A stretch of DNA of 64,000 nucleotides, from the NCBI RefSeq assembly GCF_014397245.1, contig NZ_JACLHY010000021.1, forward strand, positions 29,071-93,070, in the 5' to 3' direction. The position numbers were made by a program, and so were the translations under genes. The stretch is from Arenibacter arenosicollis (GTDB lineage Bacteria; Bacteroidota; Bacteroidia; Flavobacteriales; Flavobacteriaceae). The notes beneath the pieces were generated by a model, which was not told where the DNA came from, did no database searches, and saw nothing but the letters and a program-made list of their open reading frames with translations. Shown here piece by piece: positions 46,757-55,333 of this stretch (its first letter is position 1; every line of letters starts with the position of its first letter).

Positions 46757-47944
46757 TTGAATAAAAATATTTTAACATCTGAAATTCAAGATTTTATAAG
46801 CCAAAATTTAAGAGCGGACCTTATATCCATTTTATTGAAACCGTTGAATTTCAAGGGTGTAACCAACAAGGAAATTGCAGAACAAATTGAAGCCAAGATA
46901 AAATGCAAGGATAAACTTCCCACTTGGTTTGGCACGCCAAATATTTATTATCCCAACAAACTTAATATAGAACAGACCTCTTCCGAAACCACCGCCCAAT
47001 ATAAAGCAGGTCTATTAAGTGGTAAGTCGCTTTTGGATATGACAGGCGGCTTTGGAGTGGACAGTTATTATTTTAGCCGCTGCATGGAACAGGTGCATCA
47101 TTGTGAAATGAACAGGAACCTATCTGAAATAGCCGAATATAATTATAAGGTTTTGGCCCGCACCAATATCCATACCCATGCAGATGATGGAATAGATTTT
47201 TTAAAGAATTCAGAAGTTGCATTCGATTGGGTATTTATAGATCCCTCTCGCCGACATGATGCCAAGGGAAAGGTTTTTTTATTGTCCGATTGCCTTCCGA
47301 ATGTCCCCAATAATCTTGATGCCATTCTTGGGAGGGCCAAGAAAATTATGATAAAAACCTCCCCTCTACTGGATATATCGGCAGGTCTAAAGGAGTTGGA
47401 CTTCGTTAAGGAAATTCACATAATTGCAATTAAAAATGAAGTAAAGGAAATCCTCTGGATTTTGGAACAGGCATGCGAAAACGAAGTATTGATAAAAACG
47501 TTAAACCTATTGGGACAGGAAACAGAACGGTTTAACTTTATGCTCCAGGAGGAAAAACTGGCGCTTTCCAACTTCTCCGAGCCACAAGAATATTTATACG
47601 AGCCAAATTCGGCCATCTTAAAGTCAGGAGCTTTTAAAACCGTGGGAAATAAATTTAATCTGTACAAGCTACACGATCACTCACATTTATACACAAATAG
47701 CAAACTATTGGCATTTCCTGGACGGACATTTGAAATCGTAAAAACCATCCCCTTCAACAAAAAAGAAATCAAAAAATTGAACTTAAACAAAGCTAATATT
47801 ACGGTGCGTAATTTTCCAATGACCGTAGCCCAAATAAGGAAAAAGTTCAAAATAAAGGACGGTGGGGAAGCATATCTGTTTTTCACAACCAATCCCGAAG
47901 GTGAAAAAATTGTTGTTTACTGTAATAAAATAGGGACCAATTAG
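46757..47944 (+). CDS. Class I SAM methyltransferase with THUMP-like domain
   Basis: Protein of 395 residues. The N-terminal helical part is followed by a SAM-binding domain with LLDMTGGFGVDSYYFSRC (motif I, about 95-112), HHCEMN (motif II) and DWVFIDPSRRHDAKGKV (motif IV-like, about 157-173). A C-terminal THUMP-like region ends with NFPMTVAQIRKKFKIKDGG. This matches the Bacteroidota THUMP-like methyltransferase group, probably an RNA methylase. It starts with TTG at 46757, 7 bp after the previous stop; no suitable ATG is nearby. Gene context suggests it shares a transcript with rsmE to AI-2E. Confidence 0.88.
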   Translation: MNKNILTSEIQDFISQNLRADLISILLKPLNFKGVTNKEIAEQIEAKIKCKDKLPTWFGTPNIYYPNKLNIEQTSSETTAQYKAGLLSGKSLLDMTGGFGVDSYYFSRCMEQVHHCEMNRNLSEIAEYNYKVLARTNIHTHADDGIDFLKNSEVAFDWVFIDPSRRHDAKGKVFLLSDCLPNVPNNLDAILGRAKKIMIKTSPLLDISAGLKELDFVKEIHIIAIKNEVKEILWILEQACENEVLIKTLNLLGQETERFNFMLQEEKLALSNFSEPQEYLYEPNSAILKSGAFKTVGNKFNLYKLHDHSHLYTNSKLLAFPGRTFEIVKTIPFNKKEIKKLNLNKANITVRNFPMTVAQIRKKFKIKDGGEAYLFFTTNPEGEKIVVYCNKIGTN

Positions 47945-48054
47945 GACTCCTGGCTCCAAAAAAAAATGGCAGACTTCTCTCCCGACATAGATCGGGACCT
48001 TACAAAAACATCACTCACCCAAAAGTGATCAAATTATGATCTCTTCCGAAAGCA

Positions 48055-48801
48055 TCAATCGCAATCCCATTTAAAATTAGCCACCTTGTCATTTGATGCG
48101 GTACCCAGATTGTAATGCCACCATTCCGTTCTAATGGACCAAAAACCATATTTTTCCATGGTTTCCTTCAACAACAACCTATTATTTAGGATTGATTTTG
48201 GCAGATCTAAGTTATCATGATAAGCCTTTTTTCCAAAAAAATCAAAATCGGTCCCCATATCCAATTCTTCGCCTTCCAAGGTAACCAATGTAATATCCAC
48301 TGCACCACCTTTATTGTGGATAGACCCCTTTACTGGGTTTGCCACGTATTGCGGATTGGGTACTATGGCCCACATTTTATATTGCACATCATTGGGACGG
48401 TAGCAGTCGAAAAATTTTATTTTATACCCCTTACCCATAAGTTCCTTGTTGGCCAAAAGAAGTGCCTGGGCTGTTTTCACCCTTGTATAGCACTCTGCAC
48501 AATCGTATACCTTGGCCTTTAAAAAATTGTTTTCGGTAGCATATCGGAGGTCATATACAAAATCATCACTGTAATCGGCTAACCTAACAAACAGGGTATC
48601 GGCTAGTCCTTCCAAAGATTTAAGTTTGGGCACTGGCAATTCTTCCTTCTTGGCATTAGTAATCTGTGCGGTATCTGTTGCTTTTAACTGGATCTCATTA
48701 TCCTCTGCCTCCTTATTGTTTACCGCAACTTCCTTACAGCTAAAAAACAGCGGTAAGGCCAGAAGCATAATACCCATAAAAAATAAACACTTCCTACTCA
48801 T
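48055..48801 (-). CDS. D-alanyl-D-alanine dipeptidase (VanX/DdpX, M15D) lipoprotein
   Basis: Lipoprotein of about 248 residues (LPLFFSC). Zinc-site motifs are SIHNKGGAVDITLV (H and D ligands, SxHxxGxAxD type), the WSIRTEWWHYN segment with catalytic Glu and a third His, and KIKFFDCYRPNDVQYKMW upstream. These identify a VanX-type D-Ala-D-Ala dipeptidase. The start could be the ATG at 48801 (MSRKCLFFMG) or an in-frame ATG 15 bp upstream (48816). In bacteria without a van operon it probably recycles peptidoglycan dipeptide; no vanH/vanA neighbours are present. It is downstream of the GMC locus, separated by a terminator. Confidence 0.9.
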   Translation of the reverse strand: MSRKCLFFMGIMLLALPLFFSCKEVAVNNKEAEDNEIQLKATDTAQITNAKKEELPVPKLKSLEGLADTLFVRLADYSDDFVYDLRYATENNFLKAKVYDCAECYTRVKTAQALLLANKELMGKGYKIKFFDCYRPNDVQYKMWAIVPNPQYVANPVKGSIHNKGGAVDITLVTLEGEELDMGTDFDFFGKKAYHDNLDLPKSILNNRLLLKETMEKYGFWSIRTEWWHYNLGTASNDKVANFKWDCD

Positions 48802-48870
48802 TTTCTCCACTTCCAATTATAATTTTTTTTCACCAATCCATATTTCGATTAGTCGGCTTATTCCTATAGC

Positions 48871-48897
48871 TAAAAAGCCCCTAAACCGGGGCTTTAA
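48871..48897 (-). terminator. Intrinsic terminator after the GMC pair 1
   Basis: AAAGCCCC (48874-48881) pairs with GGGGCTTT (48888-48895) around a 6-nt loop. On the minus strand the stem is followed by a short T-run (TTTTTAGC). It lies 64 bp past the stop of the small subunit at 48959. Confidence 0.8.
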
Positions 48898-48958
48898 TAC
48901 ATATCCTAAGCGTATTATAATAAATACTTATGCTACTTATAACCGATTTAAATAAAAT

Positions 48959-49678
48959 CTATGTCAATAGGTTACCTTTATCATCCCAGGTAGCGATTTC
49001 GTTTCTGGTGCTATGATCTATACATTTAGCAACCCATTCTGGATCGTAGGCCACACCATGCTGATCTAACACGTCCTGCGGAACACCATCCCATACGTTA
49101 GGTGTATTTCCCTTATATCCAAGTTCGGCGACTCCTACTTTCGAAGAATAATAGCCACAAATGGTTAATCCGCGCATCAAATAGAAAAATTGTATTTCAA
49201 GTGGTTGCACGTCCAACGATTTTTCGGGATCATGGTAACAGATCGTATCCAATATCTGCTTTTGTTGATCTAAGGTAATTAATTTAAACTCGGTTCCGAA
49301 ATCGGCATTGCTCTTATGGTCCAACCACATTAGCCCCCCTTTAAGCGTAAGCTGCAACTCAGGGATATCCTTGCCCATAAATTCTATAAATTCCGGGACC
49401 TCGGCCTCTATTGGACCTCCATTGGGTTCCCTAGGAGGAAGTATTACGGTACTCAATACCGCTATAGTCTCCATTTCATGTTCCGTAAATAGCTGTTCTG
49501 CATTTAATTTTTCAATAAGCTCCAACTCCTCTGGGGTACGACCAAAATAATGGGTATTTTCAGCTGCAGCAACGGCTTCGTTAGCCGTATCCGGTCCATC
49601 GGTCTTACAGCCATGAAAGGCCAAGGCGGATGCGCCCGCACCAAGAATCATTGTTTGTATACTCTTTCTTCTATCCAT
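48959..49678 (-). CDS. Gluconate 2-dehydrogenase subunit 3-like small subunit, Tat lipoprotein (pair 1)
   Basis: Protein of 239 residues, the small partner of the GMC dehydrogenase 3 bp upstream. MDRRKSIQTMIL is a twin-arginine-type signal and AFHGC may be a Bacteroidota lipobox. The body has EELELIEKLNAEQLFTEHEMETIAVLSTVILP, then VPEFIEFMGKDIPE, and the C-terminal WDGVPQDVLDQHGVAYDPEWV, which are family hallmarks. In FAD sugar dehydrogenases this subunit carries the large one through the Tat system and anchors it. It is nearly a twin of the protein at 52657-53364. Confidence 0.88.
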   Translation of the reverse strand: MDRRKSIQTMILGAGASALAFHGCKTDGPDTANEAVAAAENTHYFGRTPEELELIEKLNAEQLFTEHEMETIAVLSTVILPPREPNGGPIEAEVPEFIEFMGKDIPELQLTLKGGLMWLDHKSNADFGTEFKLITLDQQKQILDTICYHDPEKSLDVQPLEIQFFYLMRGLTICGYYSSKVGVAELGYKGNTPNVWDGVPQDVLDQHGVAYDPEWVAKCIDHSTRNEIATWDDKGNLLT

Positions 49679-49681
49679 GGT

Positions 49682-51403
49682 CTAGATATTTTGCTGTTTT
49701 AATTGTTCAATAATATAATCACTGGCGCGCCAAGATAATGCCAAAATGGTCCAAGTACAGTTCTTATCCGCTTGGGAAGTAAAGGGCCCTGCATCCACAA
49801 TAAAGACATTGTCCACATCGTGCAACTGATTGAATTTATTAGTGACCGATGTTTTGGGATCATTACCCATTCTGGTAGTACCTACTTCATGTATAATACG
49901 TCCTGGAGCCTCTAGCCCATAATCGCGGTCCTTGCCCGGCTTTTCCCCTAAAGGCTCTGCCCCAATATTATGGAAAATCTCCTCAAAGGTGTCCTGCATA
50001 TGCTTGGCTTGCTTAATCTCAAGATCTGACCATTTGTAGTTAAACTTCAATACTGGGATACCAAATTGATCCACGGTGGTAGGGTCAATTTCACAATAGT
50101 TCTCCTTACGGGCAATACCTTCACCCCTTCCGGCAACTCCCAATACGGATCCGTAATACTTTTTAACATCATCTCGCAAGCTATCCCCATAACCTCCTAC
50201 TTTGATACCAAAGAACTTATTAAACTCATTGGGGTTAAAACTAAAACCATAGCCCGGCATCTTCATACCTCCGCCGACTTCGATATGGTATCCTCTAGGA
50301 AAATCCAACTTGGAATTATCTCCCCACCAAGGAGAGTATACATGATTACTGCCTACCCCATCCTCATTATAGGATACTTCTCTGTTCATCAATGCCGGTA
50401 CGAAAGCAGCTCTACTTGCCCCGGTAGAATCGTGCAGGTACTTACCTACAACATCACTACTGTTTCCTAATCCGTTAGGATGCTGTTTACTTTTCGAATT
50501 CAAGAGAATACGGGCGGAACTACAGGCTGAAGCTGCCAAAACCACAACCTTGCCTTTTAATTTGTACTCTTTTCTATCGTCCTTACTGATGTAAGAAACG
50601 CCTGTGGCCTTGCCTTCTTCATTGGTGGTCACTTCCCGCACTACACAATTGACAAATAATTTAATACGGCCACCGCTTTTTTGCGCTGGAAATATAAGAC
50701 AACTTCCTGATGAGAAATCGGCATAAACGGAACAGGAACGTGAACATTGTCCACAGTAGAAACACACACCACGGTCCGCATTAATTCTTTTGGTAAGCAT
50801 AGAAAGTCTACCTGGAATAGTAGGTATTCCCGCCTTTTTAGCCCCATTTATATAGAAAAGCTCATGTAATCTTGGTTTTGGAGGGGGAAGGAAAAATCCA
50901 TCCGGATCGTTTTCCAGTCCTTCATTGGTCCCAAATACCCCGATTAATTTATCTACTTTATCATAATACGGTTTTACATCATCATAACCTATAGGCCAGT
51001 CCTCACCATGACCGTCCCTGGTCTTCCCTTTAAAATCCTTTGGTCCAAAACGCAGAGAAATCCGCCCCCAGTGGTTTGTACGCCCCCCCAACATGTGAGA
51101 TCGAAACCAGTCAAATTCAGTACCAGGTTCACGGGTATAAGGCTCTCCTTCTATCTCCCAACCGCCATATGCGGCATCAAATTCGCCAAAGGCCCTAGTT
51201 GTACCGGCTCCCCTTCTAGGAGATTCGTAATTCCATTTTAATTGGTTCATGGTCTTCGGGTCTGCCGGATCAAAAAATGGTCCAGCCTCGACAACCGCAA
51301 CATTGAGACCGGCATCGGCCAACTGCTTTGTGGCCATACCGCCACCTGCACCCGAGCCGACAATTATTACATCATAAATTTCTGAGGATTCTTTTATCTG
51401 CAT
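49682..51403 (-). CDS. FAD-dependent GMC oxidoreductase with Fe-S-type cysteine motif (pair 1)
   Basis: Protein of 573 residues of the GMC family, LacA / sugar-dehydrogenase alpha type. The FAD site is VGSGAGGGMATKQ (15-27), and the GMC C-terminal region shows IIHEVGTTRMG with a likely catalytic His and NCTWTILALSWRASDYI. CFYCGQCSRSC gives cysteines at 214, 217, 220 and 224. The 6- and 4-residue spacing of 214, 220 and 224 matches the [3Fe-4S] ligands of bacterial FAD-glucose dehydrogenase. No signal peptide, so export would rely on the Tat-signal small subunit 3 bp downstream. The enzyme probably oxidises a sugar or glycoside, perhaps at C3, passing electrons to a cytochrome. No cytochrome gene is next to it. 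Confidence 0.85.
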   Translation of the reverse strand: MQIKESSEIYDVIIVGSGAGGGMATKQLADAGLNVAVVEAGPFFDPADPKTMNQLKWNYESPRRGAGTTRAFGEFDAAYGGWEIEGEPYTREPGTEFDWFRSHMLGGRTNHWGRISLRFGPKDFKGKTRDGHGEDWPIGYDDVKPYYDKVDKLIGVFGTNEGLENDPDGFFLPPPKPRLHELFYINGAKKAGIPTIPGRLSMLTKRINADRGVCFYCGQCSRSCSVYADFSSGSCLIFPAQKSGGRIKLFVNCVVREVTTNEEGKATGVSYISKDDRKEYKLKGKVVVLAASACSSARILLNSKSKQHPNGLGNSSDVVGKYLHDSTGASRAAFVPALMNREVSYNEDGVGSNHVYSPWWGDNSKLDFPRGYHIEVGGGMKMPGYGFSFNPNEFNKFFGIKVGGYGDSLRDDVKKYYGSVLGVAGRGEGIARKENYCEIDPTTVDQFGIPVLKFNYKWSDLEIKQAKHMQDTFEEIFHNIGAEPLGEKPGKDRDYGLEAPGRIIHEVGTTRMGNDPKTSVTNKFNQLHDVDNVFIVDAGPFTSQADKNCTWTILALSWRASDYIIEQLKQQNI

Positions 51404-51516
51404 ATTAGAATAAATTGATATTGAACTTCAATATAAGTTTAAAACGGAATCAAATTAGAATTTTTTAATCAAACAACCTCAAAATTCATGTAATTTGATA
51501 TAAAACCATTGATAAT
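51404..51516 (-). promoter_or_regulatory. Duplicated upstream region, copy A
   Basis: The region in front of the first GMC gene shares blocks with that at 55088-55200: TTCAATATAAGTTTAAA (17 bp at 51427-51443 and 55110-55126) and CCTCAAAATTCATGTAATTT (from 51477 and 55160), followed by AAAACCATTGATAAT. Distances to the start codons agree within 1 bp, so the promoter and operator were probably copied with the genes. The rest of the 376-bp gap to 51779 holds only the terminator. Confidence 0.75.
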
Positions 51517-51720
51517 TGATAATATATAATTAGATGAGGCAAATCTTTGAAAGCAACCCTTAAGATTAAGGTTCCAATTCCGCTACTTATAATTCTCAGG
51601 AATATAAAAATTATTTTCACCCATCTTCACAGAATTAAGCCACAACAATCTTCAGCATAGTTTCCTAAGAATTCATTCCTCAGACATCCACAGCCTATCT
51701 ACTTCCCTTCAACAAATAAT

Positions 51721-51742
51721 AAGGCCCCTGAATTGGGGCCTT
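51721..51742 (-). terminator. Terminator of the TIM-barrel gene unit
   Basis: AAGGCCCC (51721-51728) pairs with GGGGCCTT (51735-51742) around a 6-nt loop, 38 bp beyond the stop at 51780. On the minus strand it is followed by ATTATTTG, a weak T-run. Confidence 0.75.
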
Positions 51743-51779
51743 TGAGTTATTACCAATACTATTTTGAATGGACGGGAAA

Positions 51780-52613
51780 TTATTTTAACCCCTTTAAATA
51801 CTCTAAACTCTTGGGGACCTGTGCCACAACCCTGGAACATTCGTCCTCTATAAACATATACTTGATGCCCAACCTCTTGGCCTCTGCTACAACTCCGGCT
51901 ATATCTACTTCCCCAGTTCCCAAAACCACATTTGTTTCCACATCGGCATGGCCGGTATTATCTTTCTTTGTTCCTTTTTCCATATCCTTTAAATGCATTA
52001 AAATAAATTTGGAAGGATACTTTTTAAGTAATTTAAGCGGATCGACACCGGCGTGATGTACCCAATACACATCCATTTCAAAATCGAAATAGTTAGCATT
52101 CTCCGCCATATAATCGAACAGTGTCCCATCGTTATAAGGTCTAAACTCAAATCCGTGGGCATGATAGGCCAATTTTAATCCATTTTTCCTTAAAAGCCTT
52201 CCCGCTTTATTAAAGACCTCAACTGCCTTTTTAGTATCCTCTATACCAAAATTATTTCCATCGTGTGGTATCCATGCGCACATTACGTAGGTAGCGCCAT
52301 AACTTTTGGCTTTTTTTACAACCTCTTCTGGATTATTTGCCAAATCGTCGAAGCCAGCGCCAACGCTAACCACCTTTAAATTATTTTTCGCAAGCAAGCC
52401 TTTAAACTTCTCCTCGGGCATCCCGTAGCTATCTCCACCTTCCAAAACAGTAATACCCCAATCATTTATCAATTTTAAGGTACTTGGAATATCTTCCTTA
52501 AACTGATTTCTAAGGCTGTATAACTGCAATCCAACTTCTTGGGCTATTACATTTGTAGTTCCGAAAAAAACTATGGCTATTAAAAATAGCCATAGTACCT
52601 GTAAATTCTTCAT
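51780..52613 (-). CDS. Secreted sugar phosphate isomerase/epimerase-like TIM-barrel protein
   Basis: Exported protein of 277 residues (signal ending NVIAQ, about 25) with an AP-endonuclease-2-type TIM barrel. VGLQLYSLRNQ opens the barrel; KLAYHAHGFEF, DVYWVHHAGVDP, MHLKDM and MFIEDECS carry the likely metal and catalytic residues. It lies 43 bp downstream of small subunit 2, between the two GMC pairs. Proteins of this type occur with 3-keto-glycoside genes, where some act as lyases or epimerases on the oxidised sugar. An exported TIM barrel of this family with a dehydrogenase pair suggests periplasmic cleavage of a 3-keto-glycoside. This is inference. Confidence 0.85.
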   Translation of the reverse strand: MKNLQVLWLFLIAIVFFGTTNVIAQEVGLQLYSLRNQFKEDIPSTLKLINDWGITVLEGGDSYGMPEEKFKGLLAKNNLKVVSVGAGFDDLANNPEEVVKKAKSYGATYVMCAWIPHDGNNFGIEDTKKAVEVFNKAGRLLRKNGLKLAYHAHGFEFRPYNDGTLFDYMAENANYFDFEMDVYWVHHAGVDPLKLLKKYPSKFILMHLKDMEKGTKKDNTGHADVETNVVLGTGEVDIAGVVAEAKRLGIKYMFIEDECSRVVAQVPKSLEYLKGLK

Positions 52614-52656
52614 ATTATTTATAGTTACATATATTCCTCATAATACTTTATAACTT

Positions 52657-53364
52657 CTAGGTCAACAAATTACCTTCGTCGTCCCATTCCGCCATTTCGT
52701 TACGCTTACTTTGATCCACGCATTTGGCCAACCATTCCGGGTCATAGGATTTGCCGTGCTTTGCCAAAACATCTTCCGGGACACCGTCCCAAACATTGGG
52801 CGAATTACCTTTATAACCTAAATCCTCAATTCCTTCCTTGGAGGTATAATAGCCTGTAACGGTTAAATTACGGATTAAGGAAAAGAATTGCTCCTCATAG
52901 GATGGATTCTCCTTATCCGGAAATGCTATGGCATCCAAAATTTCCTTTTGCTGGACTTCAGTAGCAGTTTTAAATTCCACTCCATATTCCTTATTGCTTT
53001 TATGGTCCAACCACATTAGTCCCCCTGCAAGAGGAGTTTGGTATTCAGGAATATCCTTTGCCATAAACTCTATAAAATCTGGAACCCCAGCATCCGTTGC
53101 ACTACCATATGTGCCGCTGGCCGGTATAATTAAAGCGCACAACACGCCCAAAGTCTCCATTTGATGTTCATTAAAAAACTGTTCAGCATACAGCTTTTTC
53201 AACAATTCCTTTTCTTCCGGGGTACGCCCAAAATGTTTTTCCTCCTGTACCAGAGCATCGGCAGCTCCAGCCTCTTCTTCGGTTCCTGGTTTACATCCAT
53301 TTATTGCCAGTCCCCCAGCTACACCTCCAAGAATAATGGACTTTATACTTTTTCTCCTATCCAT
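52657..53364 (-). CDS. Gluconate 2-dehydrogenase subunit 3-like small subunit, Tat lipoprotein (pair 2)
   Basis: Protein of 235 residues, closely similar to the one at 48959-49678. MDRRKSIKSIILGG is the Tat-type signal with AINGC as possible lipobox; HFGRTPEEKELLKKLYAEQFFNEHQMETLGVLCALIIP and NVWDGVPEDVLAKHGKSYDPEWL repeat the pattern. It lies 4 bp after the large subunit. Small and large subunits should form an exported complex. Confidence 0.88.
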   Translation of the reverse strand: MDRRKSIKSIILGGVAGGLAINGCKPGTEEEAGAADALVQEEKHFGRTPEEKELLKKLYAEQFFNEHQMETLGVLCALIIPASGTYGSATDAGVPDFIEFMAKDIPEYQTPLAGGLMWLDHKSNKEYGVEFKTATEVQQKEILDAIAFPDKENPSYEEQFFSLIRNLTVTGYYTSKEGIEDLGYKGNSPNVWDGVPEDVLAKHGKSYDPEWLAKCVDQSKRNEMAEWDDEGNLLT

Positions 53365-53368
53365 AATA

Positions 53369-55087
53369 CTAGATATTTTGTTTTTTCAATTGCTCAACTA
53401 TATAATCTGATGTTCTCCAAGCCAAGGCCAGAATGGTCCAAGTTGGGTTCTTATCGGCTTGGGAGACAAAGGGACCCGCATCAACAATAAAAACATTATC
53501 CACATCGTGCATTTGTTCCCATTTATTAACTACAGAAGTTCTAGGATTATCCCCCATCCTTGTAGTACCTACCTCATGGATAATTTCTCCAGGGTTAAGC
53601 AAACCATAATCCCTATCTTTTCCCGCTGGTTTGCCTATGACCTGTCCACCCATATTGTGGATTATTTCCTCAAAGGTTCCTTGCATATGCCTGGCTTGTA
53701 GACGTTCGTGATCGGACCACTGATAATTAAAGCGCAATACGGGAATACCAAATTCATCAACCTTTCCTGGGTCAATTTCACAATAGTTACTTTCCAAAGC
53801 AATAGATTCCCCACGACCTGCAAAACCGATCATTGCTCCGTAATATTTCTTTACATCTTCCCTAAGGACATTGCCATAACCCCCAACTTTTTCACCAAAG
53901 AACTCGTTCAGCGCATTTGGGTTAAATCCAAACCCGTAGCTTGGCATCCCTAAACCGCCCCATATTTCTATATGATAACCTCTGGCAAAATCCAGTTTTT
54001 TATTGTCTAACCACCAAGGTGTGTACACGTGCATACCGCCTACACCATCTTCGTTGTATGTCTTTCTGTTCATCAAGTCAGGGACAAAGCCGGTCATTCC
54101 TCCTCCCGTGGAGTCGTGCAGATACTTTCCAACAACTCCGCTACTGTTGCCCAGTCCGGCCGGATGTTGCTTACTTTTGGAATTCAATAGGATTCTTGCA
54201 GTACTACAGGCCGATGCAGCCAGGACAACAATTTTCCCCTTTAATCCATATTCTTTTCGATCTTCCTTGTTGACATAAAGCACCCCAGTGGCCTTACCTT
54301 CCTCATTGGTAGTTACCTCTCGCACCATGGCATTCACAAAAAGGTCAATCTGACCTCCATTCTTTTGAGCAGGAAATATCAAACAGCTCCCTGCCGAAAA
54401 ATCGGCATATATTTGACAGGACCTACCACATTGTCCGCAATAGAAACAGACCCCGCGATCGTTGTTTATCTTTTTTGTCACCATGGACATCCTTGAAGGG
54501 ATGACCGGGATATTGGATTTCTTGGCTCCATCTATGTAATATAGTTCATGCAATCTCGGTTTTGGCGCAGGAAGGAAAAATCCATCCGGCTCGTTTTCCA
54601 AACCTTCCTTTGATCCAAAAACACCAATTAACTTGTCTACCTTATCGTAATATGGTTTTACATCTTCATAACCAATGGGCCAGTTCTCCCCAAGACCATC
54701 AATATCTTTATGTTTAAAATCGCGTTGACTAAAACGCAAGGAAATACGTCCCCAGTGATTTGTTCTACCCCCCAACATTCGAGACCTAAACCAAGAAAAT
54801 TTTGATCCATTTTTTTGGGTATATGGTTCCCCTTCAATTTCCCAACCACCATATGCTGCATCAAATTCTCCAAATGCCCTTGTTGTACTGGCACCTCTAC
54901 GTGGTGATTCATATGGCCATTTTAATTGTGTGATTTGTTCAGGGTTTTTAGGATCAAAAAATGGACCCGCTTCCACCACGGCCACTTTTAGTCCGGCCTC
55001 GGACAATACTTTTGTAGCCATACCTCCACCGGCACCCGACCCAACTATGATTACATCATAAATAGTTGAAGATTCTTTTATCTGCAT
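53369..55087 (-). CDS. FAD-dependent GMC oxidoreductase with Fe-S-type cysteine motif (pair 2)
   Basis: Protein of 572 residues, clearly a paralogue of the large subunit at 49682 over the whole length. FAD motif VGSGAGGGMATKV, CFYCGQCGRSC at about 214-224 with the same 6/4 cysteine spacing, and IIHEVGTTRMG plus NPTWTILALAWRTSDYI near the C-terminus are all kept. No signal peptide. Its small subunit and the TIM-barrel gene follow on the same strand. The two pairs probably differ in substrate, since many surface residues differ (for example in 305-370). Confidence 0.85.
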   Translation of the reverse strand: MQIKESSTIYDVIIVGSGAGGGMATKVLSEAGLKVAVVEAGPFFDPKNPEQITQLKWPYESPRRGASTTRAFGEFDAAYGGWEIEGEPYTQKNGSKFSWFRSRMLGGRTNHWGRISLRFSQRDFKHKDIDGLGENWPIGYEDVKPYYDKVDKLIGVFGSKEGLENEPDGFFLPAPKPRLHELYYIDGAKKSNIPVIPSRMSMVTKKINNDRGVCFYCGQCGRSCQIYADFSAGSCLIFPAQKNGGQIDLFVNAMVREVTTNEEGKATGVLYVNKEDRKEYGLKGKIVVLAASACSTARILLNSKSKQHPAGLGNSSGVVGKYLHDSTGGGMTGFVPDLMNRKTYNEDGVGGMHVYTPWWLDNKKLDFARGYHIEIWGGLGMPSYGFGFNPNALNEFFGEKVGGYGNVLREDVKKYYGAMIGFAGRGESIALESNYCEIDPGKVDEFGIPVLRFNYQWSDHERLQARHMQGTFEEIIHNMGGQVIGKPAGKDRDYGLLNPGEIIHEVGTTRMGDNPRTSVVNKWEQMHDVDNVFIVDAGPFVSQADKNPTWTILALAWRTSDYIVEQLKKQNI

Positions 55088-55200
55088 ATTCGAAGAATTA
55101 ATTTAGAGGTTCAATATAAGTTTAAATGGAGTTTAATTTAAAATTTTTTATCCGAACGACCTCAAAATTCATGTAATTTGACACAAAACCATTGATAATC
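55088..55200 (-). promoter_or_regulatory. Duplicated upstream region, copy B
   Basis: Counterpart of copy A in front of the second GMC gene. The blocks TTCAATATAAGTTTAAA (55110-55126) and CCTCAAAATTCATGTAATTT (from 55160) are identical to copy A. A TAATTTG-like -7 candidate visible in copy A (minus strand of about 51451-51457) is not kept in copy B, so the conserved parts may be operators rather than core promoter. Confidence 0.75.
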
Positions 55201-55333
55201 GGTAAAAAATATACAAAGAAAATCAAGCAGAGCACTTACCCTGCTTTATGTTGACCCGGACACATAAAAAATACTCGATCAGGTTTCAAAAATTAAATTG
55301 CCCTGGCCATTATTTATAAAAACAAAACGCTTC

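Noticed and set aside
47980..47997. Small hairpin TCCCGA/TCGGGA between the THUMP-like methyltransferase and the VanX-like gene
   Set aside because: 6-bp stem without a T-run on either side; could be a weak terminator but not supportable.
48055..48801. VanX-like gene considered as glycopeptide resistance
   Set aside because: No vanH, vanA or two-component genes nearby; recycling of D-Ala-D-Ala is more likely.
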